Program-made: the position numbers and the translations under genes | In this document: positions 14,835 through 21,886 of the stretch, in pieces | How positions within the stretch are numbered: the stretch's first letter is position 1 | How the letters are laid out: each line of letters starts with the position of its first letter | Notes under the pieces: generated by a model | What the model was told of the DNA's origin: nothing | Databases searched by the model: none | The model's input: the letters and a program-made list of their open reading frames with translations, nothing else | Assembly (NCBI GenBank): GCA_045537905.1 | Contig: JAZSQJ010000065.1 | Location: 1 to 25,450, forward strand | Length of the DNA: 25,450 nt | Source of the DNA: SIG636 sp045537905 | Lineage (GTDB): Bacteria > Bacillota > Clostridia > Oscillospirales > CAG-382 | Direction of reading: 5' to 3'

Positions 14835-14883
14835 GTGAAGTTTTCGCTTTGCGAAAGTGAACTTCACTTGCCCTATAGGGCAA
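14835..14883. repeat. Cluster of two nested inverted repeats
   Basis: GTGAAGTT...AACTTCAC (14835-14842/14860-14867) encloses TTTCGC/GCGAAA. It is followed at once by the 16-bp palindrome TTGCCCTATAGGGCAA (14868-14883). It lies between the kinase stop and its terminator and looks like a structured intergenic repeat; no second copy is in the window. Confidence 0.6.
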
Positions 14884-14899
14884 ACTTAGTTGGAATTAA

Positions 14900-15733
14900 T
14901 TACTTCAAACGGTCTACCAGCATAGGAATAGACGCCTCGAAGTCCACGCCGTAGCTACGGCTGTCGGGGTTTTCGGTAGTTTTTGCGATACAGTCAACTG
15001 TGTAGTCCACCGCCAGCTTAAGGGCACCCTCAAGACCAAGCTCGTTCATAAGACCGCCAAGGAGACAGGAGGTAAATATATCACCCGTGCCGTGGTAGCT
15101 TACGGGAAGATGGGTGTTGAAATAGGTAAAGTAATTATCCGTTTCGGAATTATACGCCATAACGCCAAGTCTGCCCTTTTCAAAGCTGACGCCTGTGATA
15201 ACAGCCTTTTTACAGCCTAAGCCGCAAAGCTTTTTAAGCATATCCTTGATATAGTCCTCGTCATAATCACTGCCCACGTAGGGTACGCCCAGCATATAGG
15301 ACGCCTCGGTAAGGTTGGGGACTATAACGTCTGCCTTGCCGCAGATGCCCGCCATACTAGCCGCAAACTCCTCGGTAAACCCGGGGTACAGCTTGCCGTT
15401 GTCTGCCATAACGGGGTCAACAACTATAAGAGCGCCGTCCTTTTTGTAAAGGTCAAACATATCGCTTACCAGACTAAGCTGCTCAAAGGAGCCAAGGTAG
15501 CCTGTGTATACCGCATCGTAGGTGATGCCTTCCTTTTGCCAGTGCTTTACTATAGGCTGTATATCCTCGGTAAGGTCACGGAAGGTGTAACCGCGGAACA
15601 TTGTGTGGGTGGAGAGCACCGCCGTAGGTACCACGGCACATTCCACGCCCATTGCTGATATTATGGGTAAGGCTACTGTCAAGGAGCATTTGCCAAGGCA
15701 GGAGATATCCTGAACAGTTACTATCCTTTTCAT
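14900..15733 (-). CDS. Pyridoxamine/pyridoxal kinase (PdxY-like)
   Basis: A 277-aa ribokinase-superfamily enzyme that phosphorylates pyridoxal or pyridoxamine with ATP in vitamin B6 salvage. The N-terminus VTVQDISCLGKCSLTVALPIISAMG and the middle VVDPVMADNGKLYPGF are typical. The anion hole with catalytic Asp is HGTGDIFTS (D218). AAGGA lies 7 bases before the ATG. Only 20 bp follow the ABC-2 permease gene, so it is cotranscribed with that transporter, though no functional link is obvious. PLP made here would serve GlyA among many enzymes. Strict PdxY versus PdxK substrate range cannot be told. Confidence 0.9.
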   Translation of the reverse strand: MKRIVTVQDISCLGKCSLTVALPIISAMGVECAVVPTAVLSTHTMFRGYTFRDLTEDIQPIVKHWQKEGITYDAVYTGYLGSFEQLSLVSDMFDLYKKDGALIVVDPVMADNGKLYPGFTEEFAASMAGICGKADVIVPNLTEASYMLGVPYVGSDYDEDYIKDMLKKLCGLGCKKAVITGVSFEKGRLGVMAYNSETDNYFTYFNTHLPVSYHGTGDIFTSCLLGGLMNELGLEGALKLAVDYTVDCIAKTTENPDSRSYGVDFEASIPMLVDRLK

Positions 15734-15753
15734 TGATTTTTCCTTCTTTCGTC

Positions 15754-16647
15754 TTAAGCTTTTTTTGATTTCCTGCTTAGTATAACATATATAAACGCTA
15801 AAATCAATACGCTAAAGCAAATTACCCCATACATTATTTCCGTAGGAACGGCTTTGCCGAAAAAGTAGATATTAGCGTCTACCACGTCCATCAGCTCGTT
15901 AACGCCCTCCTCGGGAACGCCCAGAGCCTTAAGCTCCCTGAAAGCACCGCCCATAGAATGCTTGCGAAGGAGAGAGGTGCCGTAGGTACCCGGGAGCATG
16001 GAAAGGGCGTTTTGCAGGCCCGTACCAAACTGGGATATAGGCATATAGGCACCGCAAATGAAACCGTAAACCGAGCTTACGATAGAGCCTACTGCGGACA
16101 TTTGTCCCTGGGTGGACAGAAAATGGTTTACCACCGAGGAAAAAGCCGTGCCAAACATAGACAGTATAAACACGTCCAGTAAAATCAAAAGCACGTCTCC
16201 AAAGGACAAATACCAGCCTATGCACGCCAGATATATAAAGGCGGCACCCGTGGCAACGTAGCATATTGTAAGGGTGCTTATTGCCGTGGAAATATAATAG
16301 GAAGCGGCAAGAACACTGCCCTTTACGGGGGTCATTGCAATATCGTCCCCGGCACCGCTTACCTTGTCCTGTACCATAAGCAGATTAGAACAGAAGGCAA
16401 CGGTTATACAGCAAACCGCAAGAAGAGAGGACAAAAGCTGACCGCCTACCATACCGTCCATCAGCTTATCGGGTACGGGTACGCCCCCAGGCAGCCCCTG
16501 TACAAAGCTATCCTTATACACGTTAGATAAAAAGGTTACGTAAAGCACAAGCAGGATAAGCGGGGTTATCATTGCGGTGAAAAACATACCCTTGTCCTTG
16601 AAAAACAGCTTTACGTTACGTACCGTTAAGGCTTTTAACATATCCAT
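15754..16647 (-). CDS. ABC-2 type transporter permease
   Basis: A 297-aa inner-membrane permease with six predicted helices (about 20-42, 72-93, 110-140, 145-170, 178-200, 270-290) and an external loop at about 200-268. This is the DrrB/ABC-2 layout, for export of drugs, lipids or polysaccharide. Its ATG shares one base with the stop of the ATPase gene (TAATG), and GGAGG lies 9 bases upstream inside that gene, so translation is coupled. The substrate is unknown. Confidence 0.88.
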   Translation of the reverse strand: MDMLKALTVRNVKLFFKDKGMFFTAMITPLILLVLYVTFLSNVYKDSFVQGLPGGVPVPDKLMDGMVGGQLLSSLLAVCCITVAFCSNLLMVQDKVSGAGDDIAMTPVKGSVLAASYYISTAISTLTICYVATGAAFIYLACIGWYLSFGDVLLILLDVFILSMFGTAFSSVVNHFLSTQGQMSAVGSIVSSVYGFICGAYMPISQFGTGLQNALSMLPGTYGTSLLRKHSMGGAFRELKALGVPEEGVNELMDVVDANIYFFGKAVPTEIMYGVICFSVLILAFIYVILSRKSKKA

Positions 16648-17564
16648 TATTCACCGCCTCCTTCCGGCTTTCTGCCCGTTACAGCCAGAAACACGTCGTC
16701 CATTTTTCCCTTTACTACCTCAAAGTCCGCAAACAGCCCCGGATTTTCCACGATAAGCTGTTTTGCGGCAGCGGTATCGGGTACAACTATACGAAAAGCG
16801 TCACGAATAGGCTCGTAGGGGTATCCCAGTGCCTTGATTTTATCCTCAGCCTCGCCGTAAACCGTTACGTAATCGGATGTGTATTTGTTCTTCAGCTCAA
16901 GGGGCGTGCCCGATGCCGCCACACAGCCCTTGTCAATCACCACTACGTAATCTGCATCTGCCGCCTCCTCCATATAATGGGTGGTAAGAAAGACGGTAAT
17001 GCCCTTTTCTTTTCTGAGCCTGTGGATAACCGACCAGACCTTGCTTCTGGTTTGGGGGTCAAGACCCGTGGTAGGCTCGTCCAGCACCAGTATCTTTGGA
17101 GAATGCAACAACGCCCTTGCGATATCCACACGGCGTCTTTGCCCTCCCGACAGCTTGCCCAGAGTCCTGTCAAGCAGCTCCTCAAGTCCAAGCATATCAC
17201 AAAGCTCCCTCAGCCGCTCCTCGTATTCCCTGCCCTTTATGCCGTAAAGGGACGCCTTGTAACGAAGGTTTTCCTTCACCGTAAGAGCCTTATCCATATA
17301 AGAGCTTTGGAACACAACGCCTATACTGCGTTTTGCACTGTCCATATCTTTATCTATATCCGTACCGTCAATTATTACCGTACCGCCGTCCTTGGCAAGC
17401 CTGCCGCACATTATGGATATAGTGGTGCTTTTGCCTGCACCGTTTACGCCAAGAAAAGCAAACAGCTCGCCCCTTTTAACCTTAAGGCTGATACCGTTTA
17501 CCGCCTTAAGCTCCCCAAAGCTTTTCGACAGTCCCTTTATCTCTATTATCGTATCTCTGTTCAT
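16647..17564 (-). CDS. ABC-2 type transporter ATP-binding protein
   Basis: A 305-aa DrrA-like ATPase that drives the ABC-2 permease encoded next. Walker A is GVNGAGKST (39-47), signature LSGGQRRR (138-142 core), Walker B ILVLDEPTTGLD (D162, E163) and the switch His H196. All catalytic residues are present. The extra 80 residues at the C-terminus are the accessory domain usual for the group. AAGGGG lies 8 bases before the ATG at 17564. It is the first gene of a three-gene operon (ATPase, permease, pyridoxamine kinase) behind a strong palindromic operator; no regulator gene is adjacent. Confidence 0.93.
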   Translation of the reverse strand: MNRDTIIEIKGLSKSFGELKAVNGISLKVKRGELFAFLGVNGAGKSTTISIMCGRLAKDGGTVIIDGTDIDKDMDSAKRSIGVVFQSSYMDKALTVKENLRYKASLYGIKGREYEERLRELCDMLGLEELLDRTLGKLSGGQRRRVDIARALLHSPKILVLDEPTTGLDPQTRSKVWSVIHRLRKEKGITVFLTTHYMEEAADADYVVVIDKGCVAASGTPLELKNKYTSDYVTVYGEAEDKIKALGYPYEPIRDAFRIVVPDTAAAKQLIVENPGLFADFEVVKGKMDDVFLAVTGRKPEGGGE

Positions 17565-17583
17565 AGAAACAACCCCTTGATTA

Positions 17584-17625
17584 ATCTGATATCAATATGA
17601 TATCAGATAATAGAATATTTGTCAA
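17584..17625 (-). promoter_or_regulatory. Promoter with 25-bp palindromic operator for the ABC-2 operon
   Basis: TTGACA (17625-17620), 17-bp spacer, TATCAT (17602-17597) on the minus strand. The -10 box lies in the centre of a palindrome (17584-17608) with perfect 11-bp arms ATCTGATATCA/TGATATCAGAT around 3 bases. A dimeric repressor (GntR, PadR or TetR type are usual for such transporters) would block the promoter directly. No such regulator is encoded in the window. Confidence 0.75.
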
Positions 17626-17667
17626 TAATCTTTTGAAGATTTTTGTAAACTTGGTGTTTATTGAACA

Positions 17668-17696
17668 TTGCAAAAGCGCCGTCTTGGTGATATAAT
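17668..17696 (+). promoter_or_regulatory. Promoter of the SulP transporter gene
   Basis: TTGCAA (17668-17673), 17-bp spacer, TATAAT (17691-17696), 31 bp before the start codon. Divergent from the ABC-2 promoter. Confidence 0.75.
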
Positions 17697-17727
17697 CCCT
17701 GTGTATTAAAAATAGAGGAGAAAACAA

Positions 17728-19287
17728 ATGAAAGGTTTTTATTTGAAGCCAAAGTTTTTCGACACCGTTAAAGGCTACACCAAAGAGCAAGCCCTTAAGG
17801 ATGTTGTTGCGGGTATTATCGTAGCCGTTATTGCACTGCCCCTTTCCATTGCTCTTGCCATTGCTTCGGGCGTTGAGCCTGCCAACGGTATTTACACCGC
17901 TATTGCCGCAGGCTTTTTGGTTTCCTTTTTAGGCGGCAGCCGTGTGCAGATCGCAGGCCCTACCGCCGCCTTTGCCACTATCGTTGCAGGCATAGTCGGT
18001 GCCGAGATGGATATGGGCAGGCTGTTCCTTGCCACTTTGCTTGCAGGCTTTATCCTTATACTTATGGGCGTTTTTAAGTTTGGCGGTCTTATTAAGTATA
18101 TTCCCTACACCATCACCACCGGCTTTACCGCAGGTATTGCCGTTACCATTTTTATCGGTCAGATTAAGGACTTTCTCGGCCTTTCCTATGCCGCGGGTGT
18201 TAAGCCTATCGAGGCTTTTGAAAAGCTGGAGGCAAACATCGAGGCTATTGACACCTTCAGCTGGCAGGCACTGCTTATCGGTGCCGTATGCTTGCTGATA
18301 CTTATTGTTTACCCCAGGCTTGAAAAGCGTGTGCCTCCTTCCCTTATTGCCGTTATTGCAGGTGCTTTGCTGGTGGGTCTTATTCCCTTTATCGGGGATA
18401 ACGTATTTACTATAGGCGACCTTTACGATATACCTATGGGTCTGCCCAAGGTGGATTTCAGCGGTATAGACTTTGGCTTTACCGCTATTTGCAACGCACT
18501 GCCTGACGCCGTTACCATAGCCGTGCTTGCCGCTATTGAGTCCCTTTTGTCCTGCGTTGTTGCTGACAATATGGTAGGAGACAAGCACAACTCCAATGCA
18601 GAGCTCGTTGCCCAGGGTGCCGGCAACATTGCCTCCGTGCTCTTTGGCGGTATACCTGCCACAGGTGCTATTGCAAGAACTGCAGCAAACGTTAAAAACG
18701 GCGGCAGAACCCCCGTTGCAGGTATGGTACACGCCATCGTTTTGCTTCTTGTACTGCTGTTCCTTATGCCCTACGCCAAGCTGATACCTATGCCTACCAT
18801 CGCGGCTATACTGTTTATAGTGGCTTATAATATGAGCGAGTGGCGTAGGATGAAGCGTATTATACAAACGGCTCCCGTTGCGGATATCGCCGTTGCCCTT
18901 GTCACCTTTGTGCTTACGGTTGTATTTGATTTGGTTGTGGCAATTGCGGTTGGTATGGGGCTTGCCATTATTCTTTCCATTAAGTGGATGCTTAAAAAGA
19001 CCAGCGTGCAGAAAACAGACGAGAGCGACCGTGCCGTTGTATACGAAATAAAGGGCGCCTTGTTCTTCGGCTCCTCTGACAAGCTTGCCGCTGTAAGAGC
19101 GGAGGACAAGGACGTGGTTTTGAATATGGAGGGTGTTACCGCCCTTGACGCTACCGCTATGAACGCCCTGGAGGACGTGCTTAAAAGCTGTAAGAGCAAA
19201 AACGTAAGTCTTATAATCTGCGGTGCAAACGAAAAGCTTGTTAAAGCGATGCGCAGAGCCAAGTTCAGTGCAAATATACAAAAATAA
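17728..19287 (+). CDS. SulP/SLC26 family anion transporter with STAS domain
   Basis: A 519-aa inner-membrane anion transporter (sulfate, bicarbonate or other anion; substrate not readable). The membrane domain (about 20-405) starts with AGIIVAVIALPLSIALAIASGV and has the family motif RVQIAGPTAAFATIVAGIVG, ending near VAIAVGMGLAIILSI. A cytoplasmic STAS domain (about 430-519) reads VVYEIKGALFFGSSDKL, VVLNMEGVTALDATAMNALEDVL and VSLIICGANEKL. It is complete and slightly shorter than many SulP proteins. GAGGAG lies 8 bases before the ATG. It is monocistronic and ends at a terminator that has been duplicated by element C. Confidence 0.93.
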   Translation: MKGFYLKPKFFDTVKGYTKEQALKDVVAGIIVAVIALPLSIALAIASGVEPANGIYTAIAAGFLVSFLGGSRVQIAGPTAAFATIVAGIVGAEMDMGRLFLATLLAGFILILMGVFKFGGLIKYIPYTITTGFTAGIAVTIFIGQIKDFLGLSYAAGVKPIEAFEKLEANIEAIDTFSWQALLIGAVCLLILIVYPRLEKRVPPSLIAVIAGALLVGLIPFIGDNVFTIGDLYDIPMGLPKVDFSGIDFGFTAICNALPDAVTIAVLAAIESLLSCVVADNMVGDKHNSNAELVAQGAGNIASVLFGGIPATGAIARTAANVKNGGRTPVAGMVHAIVLLLVLLFLMPYAKLIPMPTIAAILFIVAYNMSEWRRMKRIIQTAPVADIAVALVTFVLTVVFDLVVAIAVGMGLAIILSIKWMLKKTSVQKTDESDRAVVYEIKGALFFGSSDKLAAVRAEDKDVVLNMEGVTALDATAMNALEDVLKSCKSKNVSLIICGANEKLVKAMRRAKFSANIQK

Positions 19288-19300
19288 TCCAATACGTAGG

Positions 19301-19331
19301 AGCCGTAAAAAAACAGAGTTTTTTTACGGCT
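19301..19331 (+). terminator. SulP gene terminator, left duplicate flanking element C
   Basis: AGCCGTAAAAAAA/TTTTTTTACGGCT with a 5-base loop, a 13-bp stem carrying its own T-run, 13 bp after the SulP stop. An identical copy lies at 19556-19586. Confidence 0.88.
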
Positions 19332-19555
19332 CAGACCGCTGACAAAGGCACAGAGCACGAAAAAGAATAAAATATACTCATTCTAAAGGAGAAAATTCAG
19401 GGAAAATTTCCCTGAATTTTCTGCATTTTATTTGTTTTTTCGTTCAAAACGAACCTCGGCTCACAGTACTTAGTACAGTTATCACCTCGGTTCGTCTTGT
19501 CTGCACTCTTTCTCAGCACTCTGCCAGCTTGATGACAAGGTTTGTCATCAAGCTG
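19332..19555 (+). mobile_element. Hairpin-targeting MITE-like element, copy C
   Basis: A 224-bp non-coding element from CAGACCGCTG to CATCAAGCTG, about 95% identical to copies A and B. The internal hairpin AGAAAATTCAGGGA/TCCCTGAATTTTCT is perfect here and is followed by a T-rich stretch ending TTTTTT, so the element itself could terminate transcription. The terminal 14-bp hairpin CAGCTTGATGACAA...TTGTCATCAAGCTG forms its right end. It is bracketed by exact 31-bp duplicates of the SulP terminator. Confidence 0.92.
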
Positions 19556-19586
19556 AGCCGTAAAAAAACAGAGTTTTTTTACGGCT
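19556..19586 (+). terminator. SulP gene terminator, right duplicate flanking element C
   Basis: Exact copy of 19301-19331. Because the T-run is inside the stem, both copies remain complete terminators. Confidence 0.85.
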
Positions 19587-19590
19587 CCTA

Positions 19591-19618
19591 TTGCATTATT
19601 TAATGCAGATGTTATAAT
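19591..19618 (+). promoter_or_regulatory. Promoter with internal palindrome for the SanA-radical SAM-HD operon
   Basis: TTGCAT (19591-19596), 16-bp spacer, TATAAT (19613-19618). Between the boxes lies TGCATTA, two bases, TAATGCA (19592-19607), a perfect 7-bp inverted repeat well placed to bind a repressor. No regulator is identified. Confidence 0.6.
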
Positions 19619-19647
19619 AGATTATAGAAAACAAAGGAGGTTGGAAT

Positions 19648-20424
19648 ATGTTTGTTGCGTTATTTACGGTAGCTATTTTATGCGGTATAGTTTTACCGCT
19701 GGCTGTTTATATATTTATTGCTTTAAGCGAGAAAAAAGGTAAGGGTACAAAGCTTAAAACCGTAATAAAGCGTCTTGTTGCCGTGGAGCTGTGTCTGGCT
19801 ATGGCGGTGGCTTTGGTTACCCTTGGTATCAACGGCTACGTAAAGAGCGTTGGCGGTGAGCATATACTGACCGCAGAGGAGGCACTGTCTCTTGAGGACG
19901 TGGACTGTATACTGGTTCTTGGCTGTTTGGTTTACAGCAGCGGCAGACCCTCCGATGCGCTTAACGACAGGCTGACCGTGGGGGTTGACCTTTACAAGCG
20001 TAACGCCGCACCCAAGTTGCTTATGAGCGGTGACCACGGACAGATAAACTATAACGAGGTTAAGGTGATGAAGGATTGGGCAGTGGATGCCGGTGTACCC
20101 GACACTGACGTGTTTATGGACCACGCAGGCTTTTCTACCTACGAAAGCATTTACCGTGCCAAGGAAGTGTTTTTGGCGAAGAAGATTATAATTGTTACCC
20201 AAGAATACCATTTGTACCGTGCCCTTTATATTGCGGACAAGCTGGGCATTGAAGCCTACGGCGTTAACTCTGACCTGCACAGGTTTGTAAACGAGGCAGA
20301 CCATAACGCAAGAGAGGTGCTGGCAAGAGTTAACGACTTTTTGACAAGCGTTTTCAAGCCAAAGCCTACGTATCTTGGTGACGCTATTCCCATAAGCGGC
20401 GACGGCAACCTTACGAACGACTAG
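19648..20424 (+). CDS. SanA/YdcF-like (DUF218) membrane protein
   Basis: A 258-aa envelope protein. Two hydrophobic segments (about 3-27 and 45-64) precede a DUF218 domain (about 83-230): VDCILVLGCLVYSSGRPSDALNDRL, KLLMSGDHG, STYESIYRAKEVF and IIIVTQEYHLYRALYIADKLG. This is the SanA type linked in enteric bacteria to envelope barrier function and vancomycin tolerance; the biochemical activity is not established. The last 25 residues have no recognised fold. AAAGGAGG lies 7 bases before the ATG. The radical SAM gene begins 9 bp after its stop. Confidence 0.85.
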   Translation: MFVALFTVAILCGIVLPLAVYIFIALSEKKGKGTKLKTVIKRLVAVELCLAMAVALVTLGINGYVKSVGGEHILTAEEALSLEDVDCILVLGCLVYSSGRPSDALNDRLTVGVDLYKRNAAPKLLMSGDHGQINYNEVKVMKDWAVDAGVPDTDVFMDHAGFSTYESIYRAKEVFLAKKIIIVTQEYHLYRALYIADKLGIEAYGVNSDLHRFVNEADHNAREVLARVNDFLTSVFKPKPTYLGDAIPISGDGNLTND

Positions 20425-20433
20425 GGGGTACCT

Positions 20434-21276
20434 ATGCCAAACAAGGCTTTTTTTGAGATAACAAACGCCTGTAATTTGTCCTGCAGCTTTTGCCACGGCA
20501 CGAGGCGGAGGATACGCTTTGTTACGGAGAGGGAGTTTGAGACAGCCGCGGTTAAGCTACGCCCCTTTTGTGACTACCTGTATTTTCACTTGATGGGTGA
20601 GCCTTTACTGCACCCACTGCTTCCCCGTTTTTTTGATATCGCCTTTGAGCTGGGCTTTAAGGTGATAATTACCACCAACGGCACTCTGCTTAAGGATAGA
20701 GGGGACGTGTTGCTTGGTGCCAAGTCCTTACATAAGGTTAGCGTTTCGCTCCACGCTTACGAGGCTAACGCCCTGCCCTGTTCTGTTGACGAGTATCTTA
20801 AGGACTGCTTTAAGTTTTGCTCTGCCGCCGCTGATAAGGGGATTATCAGCGTTATGCGGCTTTGGAACGTGGGGGGCAAGGAAAGTCTTAACGACCATAT
20901 AATAAATGAAATGCACGCCTTCTTTGACGGTGAGGACTACAGGGAGTGGCAGAGCATTTACAGCGGCTACAAGCTGAAAGACAAAGTCTTTTTGGAATGG
21001 GGAAAAAGGTTTACCTGGCCCGACGTGGAGGGTGAGTATTTTGGCAGTGAGCATAGCTGTTACGGACTTCGTGACCAGATAGGCGTGCTGTCTGACGGCA
21101 CGGTTGTACCCTGCTGTCTGGATGCGGAGGGGGCTATTGCCCTTGGCAATATTTACACCGAGGAGCTTACGTATATACTAAGCACTCCCAGGGCACTGTC
21201 CCTTAGAAGCTCCTTCGAAAAACGCTGTGTCAAGGAGCCCTTGTGCCAGCGTTGCGGATACGCTTACGGAAAATAA
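20434..21276 (+). CDS. Radical SAM protein with SPASM-like C-terminus
   Basis: A 280-aa radical SAM enzyme. The CxxxCxxC cluster motif is CNLSCSFC (C13, C17, C20), very near the N-terminus. YFHLMGEPLLHP is the GGE-like SAM contact and VIITTNGTLL the next strand. The C-terminus has a SPASM-like set of cysteines: HSCYGLRDQIGVLSDG, VVPCCLDAEGAIALGNI, and CVKEPLCQRCGYA. SPASM proteins often modify peptides or enzymes, but no precursor peptide gene lies next to it, so the substrate is unknown. AGGGGG precedes the ATG. It is the middle gene of an operon between SanA-like and alarmone-hydrolase-like genes, 12 bp before the latter. Confidence 0.87.
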   Translation: MPNKAFFEITNACNLSCSFCHGTRRRIRFVTEREFETAAVKLRPFCDYLYFHLMGEPLLHPLLPRFFDIAFELGFKVIITTNGTLLKDRGDVLLGAKSLHKVSVSLHAYEANALPCSVDEYLKDCFKFCSAAADKGIISVMRLWNVGGKESLNDHIINEMHAFFDGEDYREWQSIYSGYKLKDKVFLEWGKRFTWPDVEGEYFGSEHSCYGLRDQIGVLSDGTVVPCCLDAEGAIALGNIYTEELTYILSTPRALSLRSSFEKRCVKEPLCQRCGYAYGK

Positions 21277-21288
21277 CGAGGTAACGAG

Positions 21289-21750
21289 ATGGACTACGAA
21301 AAGGCTTTGGAATTTGCTACGGAAAAACACAGCGGTCAGCTTCGTATAGGCGGTATACCCTATATCAGCCACCCTGTAGCTGTGGCGGAAATACTGGGTG
21401 ACAAGGGCTACGGTACCGAGTATCAGATTGCCGCTTTGTTTCACGACCTGCTTGAGGACACCGATGCTACCGAGGCGGAGATACTTGCCCTTAGCAACGA
21501 AAGGGTGCTGGAGGCGGTTAAGCTGCTTACCAAGGAAAAGGGCTACGATATGGCGGAGTACATAAGGGGCATAAAGGAAAACCCCCTGGCCACGGCGGTA
21601 AAGGCGGCGGACAGATTGCATAACTTACGATGTGCGGTAGTGACAAGTGAGAGCTTTAAGAAAAAATACATCAAAGAAAGCAAGGAGTGGTATCTGGACT
21701 TTGACCCGGAAATAGCCATAGCGGTAAAAGCTCTTGAGGATACTCTGTAA
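21289..21750 (+). CDS. HD-domain protein, small (p)ppGpp hydrolase-like
   Basis: A 153-aa stand-alone HD hydrolase resembling the hydrolase half of RelA/SpoT and MESH1. The metal and catalytic residues are in place: KHSGQLRIGGIPYISHP (H28), ALFHDLLEDTDATEAEI (H52, D53 and the E56-D57 pair needed for ppGpp hydrolysis) and AADRLHNLR (D108). There is no synthetase, TGS or ACT domain. It probably removes 3' pyrophosphate from alarmones in the cytoplasm; a different nucleotide substrate is possible. It is the last gene of the operon, with GAGGTAACGAG before the ATG. Confidence 0.85.
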   Translation: MDYEKALEFATEKHSGQLRIGGIPYISHPVAVAEILGDKGYGTEYQIAALFHDLLEDTDATEAEILALSNERVLEAVKLLTKEKGYDMAEYIRGIKENPLATAVKAADRLHNLRCAVVTSESFKKKYIKESKEWYLDFDPEIAIAVKALEDTL

Positions 21751-21766
21751 TATTTTTTGAAAAAAC

Positions 21767-21821
21767 CACACTTTTCCCCACCCTTTTTATAAAAAACCAC
21801 ACTTGTTTTGGGAAAAGTGTG
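21767..21821 (+). terminator. Long inverted repeat ending the SanA-radical SAM-HD operon
   Basis: CACACTTTTCCC (21767-21778) pairs exactly with GGGAAAAGTGTG (21810-21821) across a 31-base loop. The loop contains a second AAAAAACCACACTT copy, so alternative pairings exist. It is an atypical terminator without a classic T-run after the outer stem. Confidence 0.5.
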
Positions 21822-21862
21822 TTGTTATATCCAAAATTTTATCTATAATTTATTATAGATAA
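21822..21862 (+). promoter_or_regulatory. Promoter and palindrome upstream of the dockerin gene pair
   Basis: TTGTTA (21822-21827), 16-bp spacer, TATAAT (21844-21849). The -10 box lies in a palindrome with perfect 11-bp arms TTATCTATAAT/ATTATAGATAA around 2 bases (21839-21862). It could be an operator or a hairpin at the 5' end of the message. Confidence 0.5.
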
Positions 21863-21886
21863 TTGTACGCAAACGGAGGTTTTGGT

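Noticed and set aside
17929..19281. Long open frame on the minus strand (450 codons) opposite the SulP gene
   Set aside because: Low-complexity Gly/Lys/Asn-rich shadow of the SulP codons with no start signals.
21863..21886. Earlier in-frame start for the four-repeat dockerin protein
   Set aside because: The ribosome binding site lies inside this stretch and the signal peptide begins at the later ATG.
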